From contig DAOTZU010000314.1 in NCBI GenBank assembly GCA_034433995.1, forward strand, positions 1-19,764: a stretch of 19,764 bases of DNA, in the 5' to 3' direction. The notes under the pieces are model-generated. The model was not told where the DNA came from, made no database searches, and saw nothing but the letters and a program-made list of their open reading frames with translations. The position numbers and the translations under genes are program-made. The number at the start of each line of letters is the position of its first letter. The first letter of the stretch is position 1. Source of the stretch: DAOTZU01 sp034433995 (lineage in GTDB: Bacteria; Chloroflexota; Anaerolineae; UBA1429). Of this stretch, positions 6,897 to 14,044 are shown piece after piece.

Positions 6897-7853
6897 GTGA
6901 GCACATCTGCAGCGCATTCCCCTCAACCTTTCTGGGCGATCCTGCTCCACCTGAGCTTCAACATGTGGGCTGATCGTGAGGCGCCCGAATGGGGGACGGA
7001 ACAGGTCAGCGCCAAGCCCCATTTGCGCTTCGAGGAGAGCCTGTGGGACGATCTCCTGGCCCGATTGGTGGCTGCGGGGGCCAACATGGTGGTGCTGGAC
7101 CTGGGCGACGCCGTGCGCTACCGGAGCCACCCCGAGCTCGCCGTGCAGGGCGCCTGGACGCCCCAACGCCTGCGCCGCGAGCTGAAGCGCTTGCGCGGGC
7201 TGGGCCTGGAACCCATCCCCAAGCTCAACTTTTCCACCTGTCACGATGCTTGGCTGGGACCCTACGCCCGCCAGGTCTCCACGCCCCGGTATCTCGCGGT
7301 GTGCCGCGATCTCATCACCGAAGTCCTCGATCTTTTCGAGGGGCCCAGGTTCTTTCACCTGGGGATGGACGAGGAGACAGCCGAGCACCAGCGCTACTAC
7401 GACTATGTCGTCGTGCGCCAATACGATCTATGGTGGCGCGATCTCTATTTCTACCTGGATGTGGTGGAGCGGGGCGGGGCCAGGGGCTGGGTTTGGTCGG
7501 ATTACGCCTGGCATCATCCGGAGGATTTTTACACCAAGATGCCCCTGAACGTGGTGCAGAGCAACTGGTACTACGGGACAGATTTTGGCCCCAACGTGGT
7601 GGCGGCCCGGACCTACGCCGAGCTGGAAGCCCACGGTTATGACCAGGTGCCCACCGGCAGCAACTGGAGCGCCGCCGAGAACCTGGCCAAGACGGTGGCC
7701 CACTGCCGGCAGGTCATTGCGCCGGAGCGCTTGCTGGGGTTTTTACAGACGGTGTGGAAGCCAACCCTGGAGCCCTTCCGCCCTCGTCTGATGCAGGCCA
7801 TCGAACTGCTGGGCCAGGCACGACGGGAGTTCCTCGCCGCCAAGACACCCTAG
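6897..7853 (+). CDS. TIM-barrel glycoside hydrolase-like protein (GH20-related) of unknown substrate
   Basis: This 318-residue protein has alternating strand/helix blocks typical of a (beta/alpha)8 barrel, for example ANMVVLDLGD (62-71), GLEPIPKLNF (103-112) and FFHLGMDEE (152-160). The last resembles the HxGxDE catalytic motif of GH20 hexosaminidases, and aromatic residues are abundant (RGWVWSDYAWHH, NWYYG, TVWKP), as in carbohydrate-binding clefts. No signal peptide or membrane helix is seen, so it should be cytoplasmic. GTG 6897-6899 is chosen because GGGAGG lies seven bases upstream. It is a single-gene unit between divergent flavodoxin and a convergent regulator. The assignment to the GH20 fold is by motif only; a non-hydrolytic relative is possible. 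Confidence 0.6.
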   Translation: MSTSAAHSPQPFWAILLHLSFNMWADREAPEWGTEQVSAKPHLRFEESLWDDLLARLVAAGANMVVLDLGDAVRYRSHPELAVQGAWTPQRLRRELKRLRGLGLEPIPKLNFSTCHDAWLGPYARQVSTPRYLAVCRDLITEVLDLFEGPRFFHLGMDEETAEHQRYYDYVVVRQYDLWWRDLYFYLDVVERGGARGWVWSDYAWHHPEDFYTKMPLNVVQSNWYYGTDFGPNVVAARTYAELEAHGYDQVPTGSNWSAAENLAKTVAHCRQVIAPERLLGFLQTVWKPTLEPFRPRLMQAIELLGQARREFLAAKTP

Positions 7854-7881
7854 CCCGCCCGAAGTCGCCACCCAACCCCAG

Positions 7882-7899
7882 GCCTCAGGCTGAGGCTTT
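7882..7899 (+). terminator. Weak terminator-like hairpin after the GH20-like gene
   Basis: GCCTCA (7882-7887) pairs with TGAGGC (7891-7896) around a 3-base loop, followed by only three T. It overlaps the last codons of the convergent regulator gene. It is a weak candidate. Confidence 0.35.
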
Positions 7900-8583
7900 G
7901 CGTTCCGCCTTGGCGAGATAATAGCCGCCGCCCCACTTGGTGCGAATGAATTGGGGGCGGTGAGGATCGGGTTCCAGTTTCTTGCGCAGATAACAGACGT
8001 GAAAATTGACCGCGTCTATCGCCTCCCTGGTCTCCCACAAGTGGTAGGCCAGCTCTTCACGGGGGACGATGCGCCCCTCCTGCTTGGCCAAATACTCCAG
8101 GAGGCGAAACTCTGTGGGGGTGAGCTGCACCTGCTTATTCCCCACGATGACGGAATGGGACTCGGCCTGCAACACCAACTCTTCCATCGGCTTGGTCTCG
8201 GCGACGGGCTCGCCCCATTCCCAGTGCCGGCGCCACTGGGCTTCCAGCGCGGCCCAAGTCTCGGCTCGGGTATAGGTCTCGGGCAAATACCCATCGGCCC
8301 CCGCCCGCAAGGCCTTGATCACGATCCATTCGTTATCCGCCGGTCCCCACACCAAAAGGGGCGCACGGACGGTATTCCGGATACCGGCCACCATCTGCTC
8401 CGCAAGGGACCCATCATCAGCGCATTCACAGAGCACCAGGCGCACTTCTGGCGCGCCGAGCTGTTGCAGGAGGTCCTGGGCCGTGGGCGAGACGATCACG
8501 AGGTCCTGATCCTCATGCAGATAGTGCCATAACACGCTTTGTTGCGGCGGGCGTTCCGTAATCAAGATAATGCGTCCCAACAC
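7885..8583 (-). CDS. OmpR-type regulator with a degenerate receiver domain
   Basis: The 232-residue protein has a receiver-like domain (1-115) and a typical OmpR/PhoB winged-helix domain (about 145-228: LTPTEFRLLEYLAKQEG, HVCYLRKKLE, RTKWGGGYYL). Compared with the neighbouring canonical regulator, the acidic pair becomes Thr9-Glu10 (ILITER), the phosphoacceptor Asp is Glu53 (LVLCE), the Thr switch is lost (LLVWG) and the conserved Lys is Glu (LPETYT). It should therefore bind DNA without aspartyl phosphorylation. The GTG start at 8581-8583 has GAGGGG five bases upstream. It follows a canonical regulator by 146 bp on the same strand, and no histidine kinase is in the window. The target is unknown. 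Confidence 0.88.
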   Translation of the reverse strand: MLGRIILITERPPQQSVLWHYLHEDQDLVIVSPTAQDLLQQLGAPEVRLVLCECADDGSLAEQMVAGIRNTVRAPLLVWGPADNEWIVIKALRAGADGYLPETYTRAETWAALEAQWRRHWEWGEPVAETKPMEELVLQAESHSVIVGNKQVQLTPTEFRLLEYLAKQEGRIVPREELAYHLWETREAIDAVNFHVCYLRKKLEPDPHRPQFIRTKWGGGYYLAKAERKASA

Positions 8584-8729
8584 TTTTTCCCCTCAGCAAA
8601 GACACCCATGCTCCGCCCAGGTTGAGCCAAGCCGGCCAGAGAGGGCATCAATGTCTAGCCCTATCTTAGCACAGCAAGGTTTAATTTCGGTATCTAGAAG
8701 GTATCTTCTCGGTTATTTTATGGGGAAGC

Positions 8730-9461
8730 TTAAAATTGGCCGGGGCCTTGCCCAGAGGGAGAGGAAACGCTATCCGCCGCTGCCGGCTCGAAGGAGTAGC
8801 CCACACGGGGATGGGTGCGCACATAGCGGGGATGGTCGGGGTCATCCTCGATCTTTTTGCGCAAGTAACGGATGTACAAGTTGAGATAGCTGGTTTGGCG
8901 CTCATAGCCGCTACCCCAGACTTCGCGCAGGAGCGTCTCGTGGCTCACCACCTGGCCCAAGCGCTGCAAGAGGGATGCCAGCAGGGCCAGTTCTTTGGGG
9001 GTCAACCGGAGGGGCGTGCCCCGTTTGCGCACGATGCCCCGGGTGAGATCGATCACGAGCACGTCATCCTCATACACCAAGGCCGTGCCGGCGTTTTGCC
9101 GCTTGGCCCGCCGCAGCGCGGCCGTGATGCGCGCCTTGAGCTCGGCCAAGCTGAAAGGTTTGGTGATGTAATCATCCGCCCCGGCGTTGAGCCCCTTGAC
9201 CACGCTCTCCTTATCACCCAAAGCGGTGAGCATGATGATGGGCACATCGGTGAGCTCCCGCAGACGCTGGCACACCTGCCAGCCATCCAGCTTGGACATC
9301 ATAATATCCAGGAGGATCAGATCGGGTTTCTGCTCATAGGCCAAGCGCAAGCCCTCGCGGCCGTTCTCGGCCGTGCAGACCTCGTAGCCTTCCAAGACCA
9401 GATCGTTGCACAAGAGGTTTACAAATCTAGGATCGTCATCGATCACAAGGATTTTGACCAT
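8730..9461 (-). CDS. OmpR/PhoB-family response regulator
   Basis: The 243-residue protein has a canonical receiver: Asp8-Asp9 (ILVIDDD), phosphoacceptor Asp52 (LILLDIMM), Thr79 (IIMLTAL) and Lys101 (TKPF). A winged-helix DNA-binding domain (about 145-230: LTPKELALLASLLQ, YIRYLRKKIEDDP, THPRVGYSF) follows. It should be a phosphorylation-controlled transcription factor. ATG 9459-9461 is the correct start; the frame stays open upstream but that part is antisense to nothing and overlaps the ThiF-like gene. It is 17 bp behind that gene and probably in its operon. No sensor kinase is adjacent, so it is an orphan here. The C-terminal tail is Ser/Gly/Pro rich. Confidence 0.93.
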   Translation of the reverse strand: MVKILVIDDDPRFVNLLCNDLVLEGYEVCTAENGREGLRLAYEQKPDLILLDIMMSKLDGWQVCQRLRELTDVPIIMLTALGDKESVVKGLNAGADDYITKPFSLAELKARITAALRRAKRQNAGTALVYEDDVLVIDLTRGIVRKRGTPLRLTPKELALLASLLQRLGQVVSHETLLREVWGSGYERQTSYLNLYIRYLRKKIEDDPDHPRYVRTHPRVGYSFEPAAADSVSSPSGQGPGQF

Positions 9462-9478
9462 TATCCTGCCCCCGAAAA

Positions 9479-10348
9479 CTAGGCCCCCGATCCCTCGATG
9501 CGGATCTCGGTCACCTCTCCATACTCGGCATCCAAAAGCAACATGCGCCCGCGCAAAGGCGCGCCCTGGCCCACCAGATATTTGACTACCTCCTGGATCT
9601 CCCAGGCGGCGATCATCATCGGAGTGGCAGCGGGGTTGCCCAACTGCGCCTCGACACCCCGCTCGATGGATGCTTGCGGCCCATAGAGGGCCTCCAGGCC
9701 GGCATCCTCCGGCAAGATGGTCATCACCTGGCCGGCGTATCCGCCGATGGCGCCATGCACCAAAGGGACCCGCAACGCCCTGGCCACCCGCTGCAAAAGC
9801 AGACGGGCCGGCAAAGTATCCAAGGCATCCACGATGACCTCGGCCCCTGCCAAAAGGGCCGGGCCGTTCTCCTCCGTTAGCCAGGTGGAGTGGGCCGTCA
9901 CGTGCACCGCGCGATTGACCTGGGCCACCCGCTCCGCCAGGCACGCCGCCTTGGGCCGCCCCAAGGTGCTCTCGGTGCAGCCCAATTGGCGGTTCAGGTT
10001 GTTCTCTTGGAAGACGTCGCCATCCACCACGATGAGATGGCCCACGCCCATGCGGGCCAGGCCCTCGATGATCCAGCCCCCCAAGCCGCCCGCGCCGACG
10101 ATGGCCACCGTGGCCCGCAAGAGGCGCATCTGCCCCTCGATCCCCACCGTGCCCAGATTGCGTCGGTAGCGCTCGGGCACGACGCGCGCTTGGAGCGCCG
10201 CCAGCTCCACTTCGGCCACAGAACAGCCGAACTCTTGTGCCAAGGCATGGGTCTCGGCCAAGGTGAGGCTTTGCCTCCCTGCCGCCAACCGGCGACGAAA
10301 ATGCTCGGCCAAATCGGCTGCTCGGCCACCCGGTTCCTCAGCGCCCAT
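9479..10348 (-). CDS. ThiF/MoeB/HesA-family E1-like adenylyltransferase
   Basis: The 289-residue protein has a helical N-terminal extension (1-75) containing VVPERYRRNLGT, followed by an E1-like Rossmann domain with nucleotide loop GAGGLGG (85-91), the DGDVFQENNLNRQ motif (109-121), which carries the ATP-contacting Asn-Arg-Gln set, Lys133 and Asp174/Asp177. Family members adenylate the C-terminal Gly-Gly of a ubiquitin-like sulfur carrier (ThiS, MoaD) for thiamine, molybdopterin or tungstopterin synthesis. I see no CxxC zinc pairs and only two cysteines (42 and 124), so it lacks the zinc site of MoeB/ThiF proper. No sulfur carrier gene is next to it. Its ATG is three bases after the buk stop, indicating the same transcript. 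Confidence 0.88.
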   Translation of the reverse strand: MGAEEPGGRAADLAEHFRRRLAAGRQSLTLAETHALAQEFGCSVAEVELAALQARVVPERYRRNLGTVGIEGQMRLLRATVAIVGAGGLGGWIIEGLARMGVGHLIVVDGDVFQENNLNRQLGCTESTLGRPKAACLAERVAQVNRAVHVTAHSTWLTEENGPALLAGAEVIVDALDTLPARLLLQRVARALRVPLVHGAIGGYAGQVMTILPEDAGLEALYGPQASIERGVEAQLGNPAATPMMIAAWEIQEVVKYLVGQGAPLRGRMLLLDAEYGEVTEIRIEGSGA

Positions 10349-10351
10349 AGT

Positions 10352-11416
10352 CTAATACTCCTGTGCCTCTTCCTCGCCCCGCAAGACGCGCAGCGCGCCC
10401 TGGGCCATGGCCAGCATCTCCTCCTGGCCGGGAAAGACCAGCACCGGCGCGATCCAGGCCACGCGCTCACGGATCCACGTGACCAGCATCTGGGAATGGG
10501 CCAGCCCACCGGTGAGCACCACCCCTTGGACATCGCCATAGAGCACAGTGGCCATCAGCCCGATCTCCTTGGCGATCTGGTAGGCCATGGCCTCATAGAT
10601 CAGCCGGGCATGGTCATCGCCTGCGGCGATGCGGCGCTCCACCTCGCGGGCGTCGTTGGTGCCCAGATGGGCATAGAGGCCACCTTGCCGCGTGATCAGC
10701 CGGAGTAGCTCGTCGTAGGTGTACCGCCCCGAGAAGGCCAGGCGCAGCACATCGCCCACCGGCAGGCCCCCGGCCCGCTCCGGCGAAAAGGGGCCCGTGC
10801 CATCCAGCCCCTGATTGACATCCACCATGCGCCCGCGCCGGTGGGCGCTGACCGAGATGCCGCCCCCCAAATGGGCCACCACCAGATTGATCTCTTCATA
10901 CGCGCGCCCCAGGGTCCGGGCCGCCTTGCGCGCTGCCGCCTTTAAGCTCAGAGCGTGGGAAAAACTGCGCCGCTCGATCCCCGGCAACCCCGCCACCCGA
11001 GCCAGCGGCTCGAACTCGTCCACGCTCACCGGATCCACCACAAAGGCGGGGATCCCCGCGGCCGAGGCGAGCTCATGGGCCACCAAAGCGCCGAGGTTGG
11101 AGGCGTGCTCGCGCTCGCCGGGGCGGCGCAGGTCGTCCAACATGCGCTGGTTGATACGATACGTGCCGCTGGGGATGGGCCGCAACATCCCGCCCCGCCC
11201 CACCACGGCGGCAAAATCGCCGGGGGCCAGCCCCGCCTCGGCCAACGCGCGCAACACCGCGTCGCGGCGCAAGGCATATTGCTCGGCGATGCGCCCGTAG
11301 CGGGCCAGCTCCTCCGGAGGGTGCGCGATGGTCTTTTGCCAGACCTCGTTCTCATCCTTAAAGACCGAGATCTTGGTGCTGGTGGAGCCCGGGTTGATCA
11401 CCAACAACCGAAACAT
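10352..11416 (-). CDS. buk: Butyrate kinase
   Basis: The 354-residue protein matches the usual length of butyrate kinases (acetokinase family). It starts MFRLLVINPGSTSTKIS, has GRGGMLRPIPSGTY, VVAHLGGGISVSAH, GLDGTGPFSPERAGGLP and VVLTGGLAHS, all hallmark blocks of the family. It interconverts butyrate or branched acyl-CoA-derived acyl phosphate with the acid and ATP in the cytoplasm. Two consecutive ATG codons exist (11417-11419 and 11414-11416). The second is chosen for spacing from GGAGGG; the first would give an ATGA overlap with the mutM stop. No phosphotransbutyrylase gene is adjacent. It sits between mutM and the ThiF-like gene in a probable operon. Confidence 0.93.
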   Translation of the reverse strand: MFRLLVINPGSTSTKISVFKDENEVWQKTIAHPPEELARYGRIAEQYALRRDAVLRALAEAGLAPGDFAAVVGRGGMLRPIPSGTYRINQRMLDDLRRPGEREHASNLGALVAHELASAAGIPAFVVDPVSVDEFEPLARVAGLPGIERRSFSHALSLKAAARKAARTLGRAYEEINLVVAHLGGGISVSAHRRGRMVDVNQGLDGTGPFSPERAGGLPVGDVLRLAFSGRYTYDELLRLITRQGGLYAHLGTNDAREVERRIAAGDDHARLIYEAMAYQIAKEIGLMATVLYGDVQGVVLTGGLAHSQMLVTWIRERVAWIAPVLVFPGQEEMLAMAQGALRVLRGEEEAQEY

Positions 11417-12282
11417 CATTGCCCTCCGCATCCTTCGTGTGCCGCGTGCGCGGCAGGCTGGCAGCGAGGACAATAGTAGCTGCTGCGCTGTTGCACCACC
11501 ATGCGGACAATGGCCTCGCCGCAACGGGGACAGGGCTGCCCCTCGCGCCCGTAGACGGCCAGGGACCACTGGTGCCGGCCCGGCGCGTCATCGGCGCTGC
11601 GATAATCGCGCAGGGTGGTTCCGCCGTGGGCGAGTGCCTCCCGGAGCACATCCTGGATGGCCGCATGGAGCCGGGCCACCTCCGCCACCGATAGGCCATC
11701 GGAGCGCCGCAACGGGTGCAAGCCGGCCCGCCACAAGGCCTCGTCCGCATAGATATTGCCCAAACCGGCCAGGCGCCGCTGGTCCAGCAGGAAAGGTTTG
11801 AGCAGACGGCGGCTGCCCCGCAAGAGCTCTCCCAGAGCAGCCACGGTAAACGTGGGCTCGAGAGGCTCCAAACCGAGCTCGCCCAAGACCTGGGCCGGAT
11901 CCTCCACCAGGTACAGGCGGCCGAACTTGCGCACATCGCGGAAGCGGAGGATCTTGTCGCCGTCCAGATAAAGATAGACATGGGTGTGGGCATCGTTGAA
12001 CGGCGTGGCGCAATCCTCTTGGTGGGCCGCATCACACAGCAACAAGCGCCCCGTCATGCGCAGGTGCGCCAGGAGAAAGCCATGATCCAAGGCGAACACG
12101 AGGAACTTGCCCCGCCGGGAGATAGAGCGCACCCGGCGTCCGCGGATCTGGCGCGCGAAATCGTCCGCCGAAGGACAGGCGATGGCCCTCGGCCAACGCA
12201 CCTCGCTCCGCACAATGGTGCGTCCTGAGAGCTGCGCCTCCAGGGCGCGGGCGATGGTCTCCACCTCGGGCAGCTCGGGCAT
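11416..12282 (-). CDS. mutM: Formamidopyrimidine-DNA glycosylase (Fpg/MutM)
   Basis: The 288-residue base-excision repair enzyme removes oxidised purines such as 8-oxoguanine. It shows the N-terminal catalytic MPELPEVETI with Pro and Glu, Lys59 (RRGKF), the H2TH region LLDQRRLAGLGNIYADEALW and a C-terminal zinc finger with CPRC and CPRC pairs (DNA about 11450-11540) including the Arg before SYYC. A 13-residue His/Gly-rich tail follows the finger. Its start lies six bases after the metalloprotease stop and its stop overlaps the buk start, so the genes are coupled. Confidence 0.95.
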   Translation of the reverse strand: MPELPEVETIARALEAQLSGRTIVRSEVRWPRAIACPSADDFARQIRGRRVRSISRRGKFLVFALDHGFLLAHLRMTGRLLLCDAAHQEDCATPFNDAHTHVYLYLDGDKILRFRDVRKFGRLYLVEDPAQVLGELGLEPLEPTFTVAALGELLRGSRRLLKPFLLDQRRLAGLGNIYADEALWRAGLHPLRRSDGLSVAEVARLHAAIQDVLREALAHGGTTLRDYRSADDAPGRHQWSLAVYGREGQPCPRCGEAIVRMVVQQRSSYYCPRCQPAAHAAHEGCGGQ

Positions 12283-12288
12283 GCTGGA

Positions 12289-13557
12289 TCAACCTCTCGC
12301 CAGAGACAACCCGCAAGACCAGACTTGGGCCGACCAGAGAGGCGCACGCCAGGGCAGCACAAGCGAGCTCCGCTCCTTGAGCGTGGCCCTGGGTTGGGGC
12401 GTGCGGGGTCCCAGGCCCACACTGGCTCGCCAGGCCCGCTCCAGGTCCTCCAACCCAAACCCGTAGGCCTGGCGGAGGGCGTCCTCCTGCAGCGCGCCCC
12501 GCGCAAAGATGGCCAGCAAAGCCCGCATCTTTTCGCGGCCGTATGTCCGCAACATAAAATCCACGATGCTATAAGCTTGGCCGTAAAAGAGGTCCACCTG
12601 TTCCGCCCGGCCGGTGTAGCTCGTCATGGAGCGGAGGGTGAATACTTGGTCGGCGCGGATGGCCCGCTCCAGGGCCTGGCGATTGTGCGCCGGCAGCGCC
12701 CCCTCGGCATACATGGCCAAGCCCTCATCCAACCAACGGGGCAGGTCGGTATAGGGGTTATCGGTCGCCAGGCCCACCACGATATGGCTCAGCTCGTGGG
12801 CCACCGTCACTTCGGCATCGGCATGAGGACCCAAGAGCAACAAGGTGCGTTCATCCACGGCCACCCCCAACGTGGTGATGCTCTCGTCATAGCCCTGGCT
12901 GCGGGCTATCAAGGCCTGGCGCATATCCTTTTGCGCGTTGTAGACATACACCTGGGGGCGCTGGGCCACCGCCACGCCGATATCCCGCTCCAGGCGCTCC
13001 ACCGCCGCGTCGGCGCGGGCCAAGAGGGTCTCGGCCCTGGCTTTGCCTTGGCCATACCACCAGAGATCCACCCGCTCACCGGCCAAAGTCTGCCAAGAGA
13101 AGCGGCTATCGGTATAGACAAAGGTCTGGGCGTCCGTGAGCAAACGGTCGCCCTGACGGGTGCGCAAATACCAATAGTAGCGCATGGTGGTGCCGGGGGC
13201 GAATTGGCCGGCCTCCAGCGCCTCCACATGCTTGAGGCGCACCTCCGTCCCCGGCGTGAAGGCGGGGTAGATGCGCCGCACCAAGGGCGTGCCTTGGCGC
13301 CCGTAGAACAGAACCACCTCCACAATGGGGCTGGCGCTCTGCGCCTGCAAGGTAAAGGTCAGCGATTCAGAGAAGGCATAGCTGGCCTGGCTGGAGATGA
13401 CGCGGATGGGCTCTTCGGCCCAGACGGGCCACCCCCCCAGGGCGAGGAGCAAAACACAAAGGAGCACCAGCCCAACCGTGGCACGGCCGGGGGCCGTGCG
13501 CCCTCGGTTGGGGCGCTGTTCAGGGTTCCCTCTGAGAGAGCTCATCAAGAGGTACAT
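12289..13557 (-). CDS. Secreted Peptidase_MA-family zinc metalloprotease
   Basis: The 422-residue protein has a basic N-terminus, a hydrophobic signal segment (about 27-42) ending near VWAEEP, an all-beta N-terminal region (50-150) and a gluzincin catalytic domain with H254ELSH258 and the third ligand Glu278 in WLDEGLAMYAEG. It should act outside the cytoplasmic membrane. The ATG at 13555-13557 lies inside the end of the Trm112-like gene (38-bp overlap). A second ATG at 13543-13545 also overlaps it, and neither has a strong ribosome site, so the start is uncertain and translation may be coupled. The last 40 residues (Pro/Arg/Trp rich) look unlike the domain and may be a variable tail. The substrate is unknown. 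Confidence 0.85.
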   Translation of the reverse strand: MYLLMSSLRGNPEQRPNRGRTAPGRATVGLVLLCVLLLALGGWPVWAEEPIRVISSQASYAFSESLTFTLQAQSASPIVEVVLFYGRQGTPLVRRIYPAFTPGTEVRLKHVEALEAGQFAPGTTMRYYWYLRTRQGDRLLTDAQTFVYTDSRFSWQTLAGERVDLWWYGQGKARAETLLARADAAVERLERDIGVAVAQRPQVYVYNAQKDMRQALIARSQGYDESITTLGVAVDERTLLLLGPHADAEVTVAHELSHIVVGLATDNPYTDLPRWLDEGLAMYAEGALPAHNRQALERAIRADQVFTLRSMTSYTGRAEQVDLFYGQAYSIVDFMLRTYGREKMRALLAIFARGALQEDALRQAYGFGLEDLERAWRASVGLGPRTPQPRATLKERSSLVLPWRAPLWSAQVWSCGLSLARG

Positions 13558-13726
13558 CGCGATATTTATCCCCTTCTTCGATCAGCATGACGGGAATCCC
13601 ATCCTTGATGGGATATTTGCGCCGACAGGCCTCATTTTGGCAGACCAACCATTTTTCCGCCACCAACGCGACCTTGGTCTTGCAGGCCGGGCAAGCCAAG
13701 ATGGCCAAGAGTTCCTCATTGAGCAT
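13520..13726 (-). CDS. Trm112/UPF0434-family small zinc-ribbon-like protein
   Basis: The 68-residue protein begins MLNEELLAILACPACKTKV, then has VCQNEACRRKYPIKDGIPVML, the typical Trm112 pattern with CxxC-type pairs and the IxDGIPxM block. Eukaryotic and archaeal Trm112 activates methyltransferases; the bacterial role is less defined. ATG 13724-13726 has GGAGG six bases upstream. It is the first gene of a long minus-strand cluster and overlaps the following metalloprotease. The pairing is CPAC and CQNEAC, so the second pair is spaced four residues apart and zinc binding is not assured. Confidence 0.88.
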   Translation of the reverse strand: MLNEELLAILACPACKTKVALVAEKWLVCQNEACRRKYPIKDGIPVMLIEEGDKYRDVPLDELSQREP

Positions 13727-13739
13727 GGTATGCCTCCGT

Positions 13740-13836
13740 AAAAAATCTGGTTCAGAGCTCGGCGCATCACGCCGTGTCTGTAAAAACTCTTACCCCACCC
13801 CTCTCGGCAAACGGAGCGCAGAGAATCTGCTGAACC
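13740..13836 (-). ncRNA. Candidate branched leader RNA before the Trm112 operon
   Basis: On the minus strand GGTTCA (13831-13836) can pair with TGAACC (13749-13754). This closes a region with two internal hairpins: GCAGA/TCTGC (13826-13830 with 13818-13822) and CGGCG/CGCCG (13770-13774 with 13760-13764). Six T (13745-13740) follow four bases after the closing stem, just before the ribosome site. This is the shape of a multibranch leader with a possible attenuator. I know no family that it matches. Confidence 0.4.
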
Positions 13837-13857
13837 TTTGCCCCGCTCTCCAAAAAA

Positions 13858-13886
13858 AGTATACCATGAAGGGCCGGCCAACTCAA
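13858..13886 (-). promoter_or_regulatory. Predicted sigma70 promoter of the Trm112-mutM-buk cluster
   Basis: On the minus strand TTGAGT (13881-13886), 17 bp and TATACT (13858-13863). The predicted leader is about 125 nt and contains the branched structure before ATG 13726. Confidence 0.65.
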
Positions 13887-13984
13887 GCGCTGGCGGCGAT
13901 GGAGGCATGACAGCCTTTCGGCACGCGGCTTACAGAAGGCCAACATTTGCCTGACGCCCCGCCAAAAAGTACGCGCAAGGTCGG

Positions 13985-14013
13985 TTGACCCAGCTGGCAT
14001 TAAGGAGTATCAT
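13985..14013 (+). promoter_or_regulatory. Predicted sigma70 promoter of malQ
   Basis: TTGACC (13985-13990), 17 bp and TATCAT (14008-14013). It gives a leader of about 25 nt before ATG 14045, which has AGGAG seven bases upstream. Confidence 0.65.
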
Positions 14014-14044
14014 CGGCTCAACCCGCCACACAAAGGAGCGCAGC

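Noticed and set aside
8584..8729. Promoter for the degenerate regulator in the 146-bp gap
   Set aside because: A TAAGAT -10-like box is present on the minus strand but no acceptable -35 lies 16-18 bp upstream, so I do not call it.
9462..9944. N-terminal extension of the canonical response regulator (404-codon frame)
   Set aside because: The extra part overlaps the ThiF-like gene in another frame and the receiver domain begins normally at ATG 9461.
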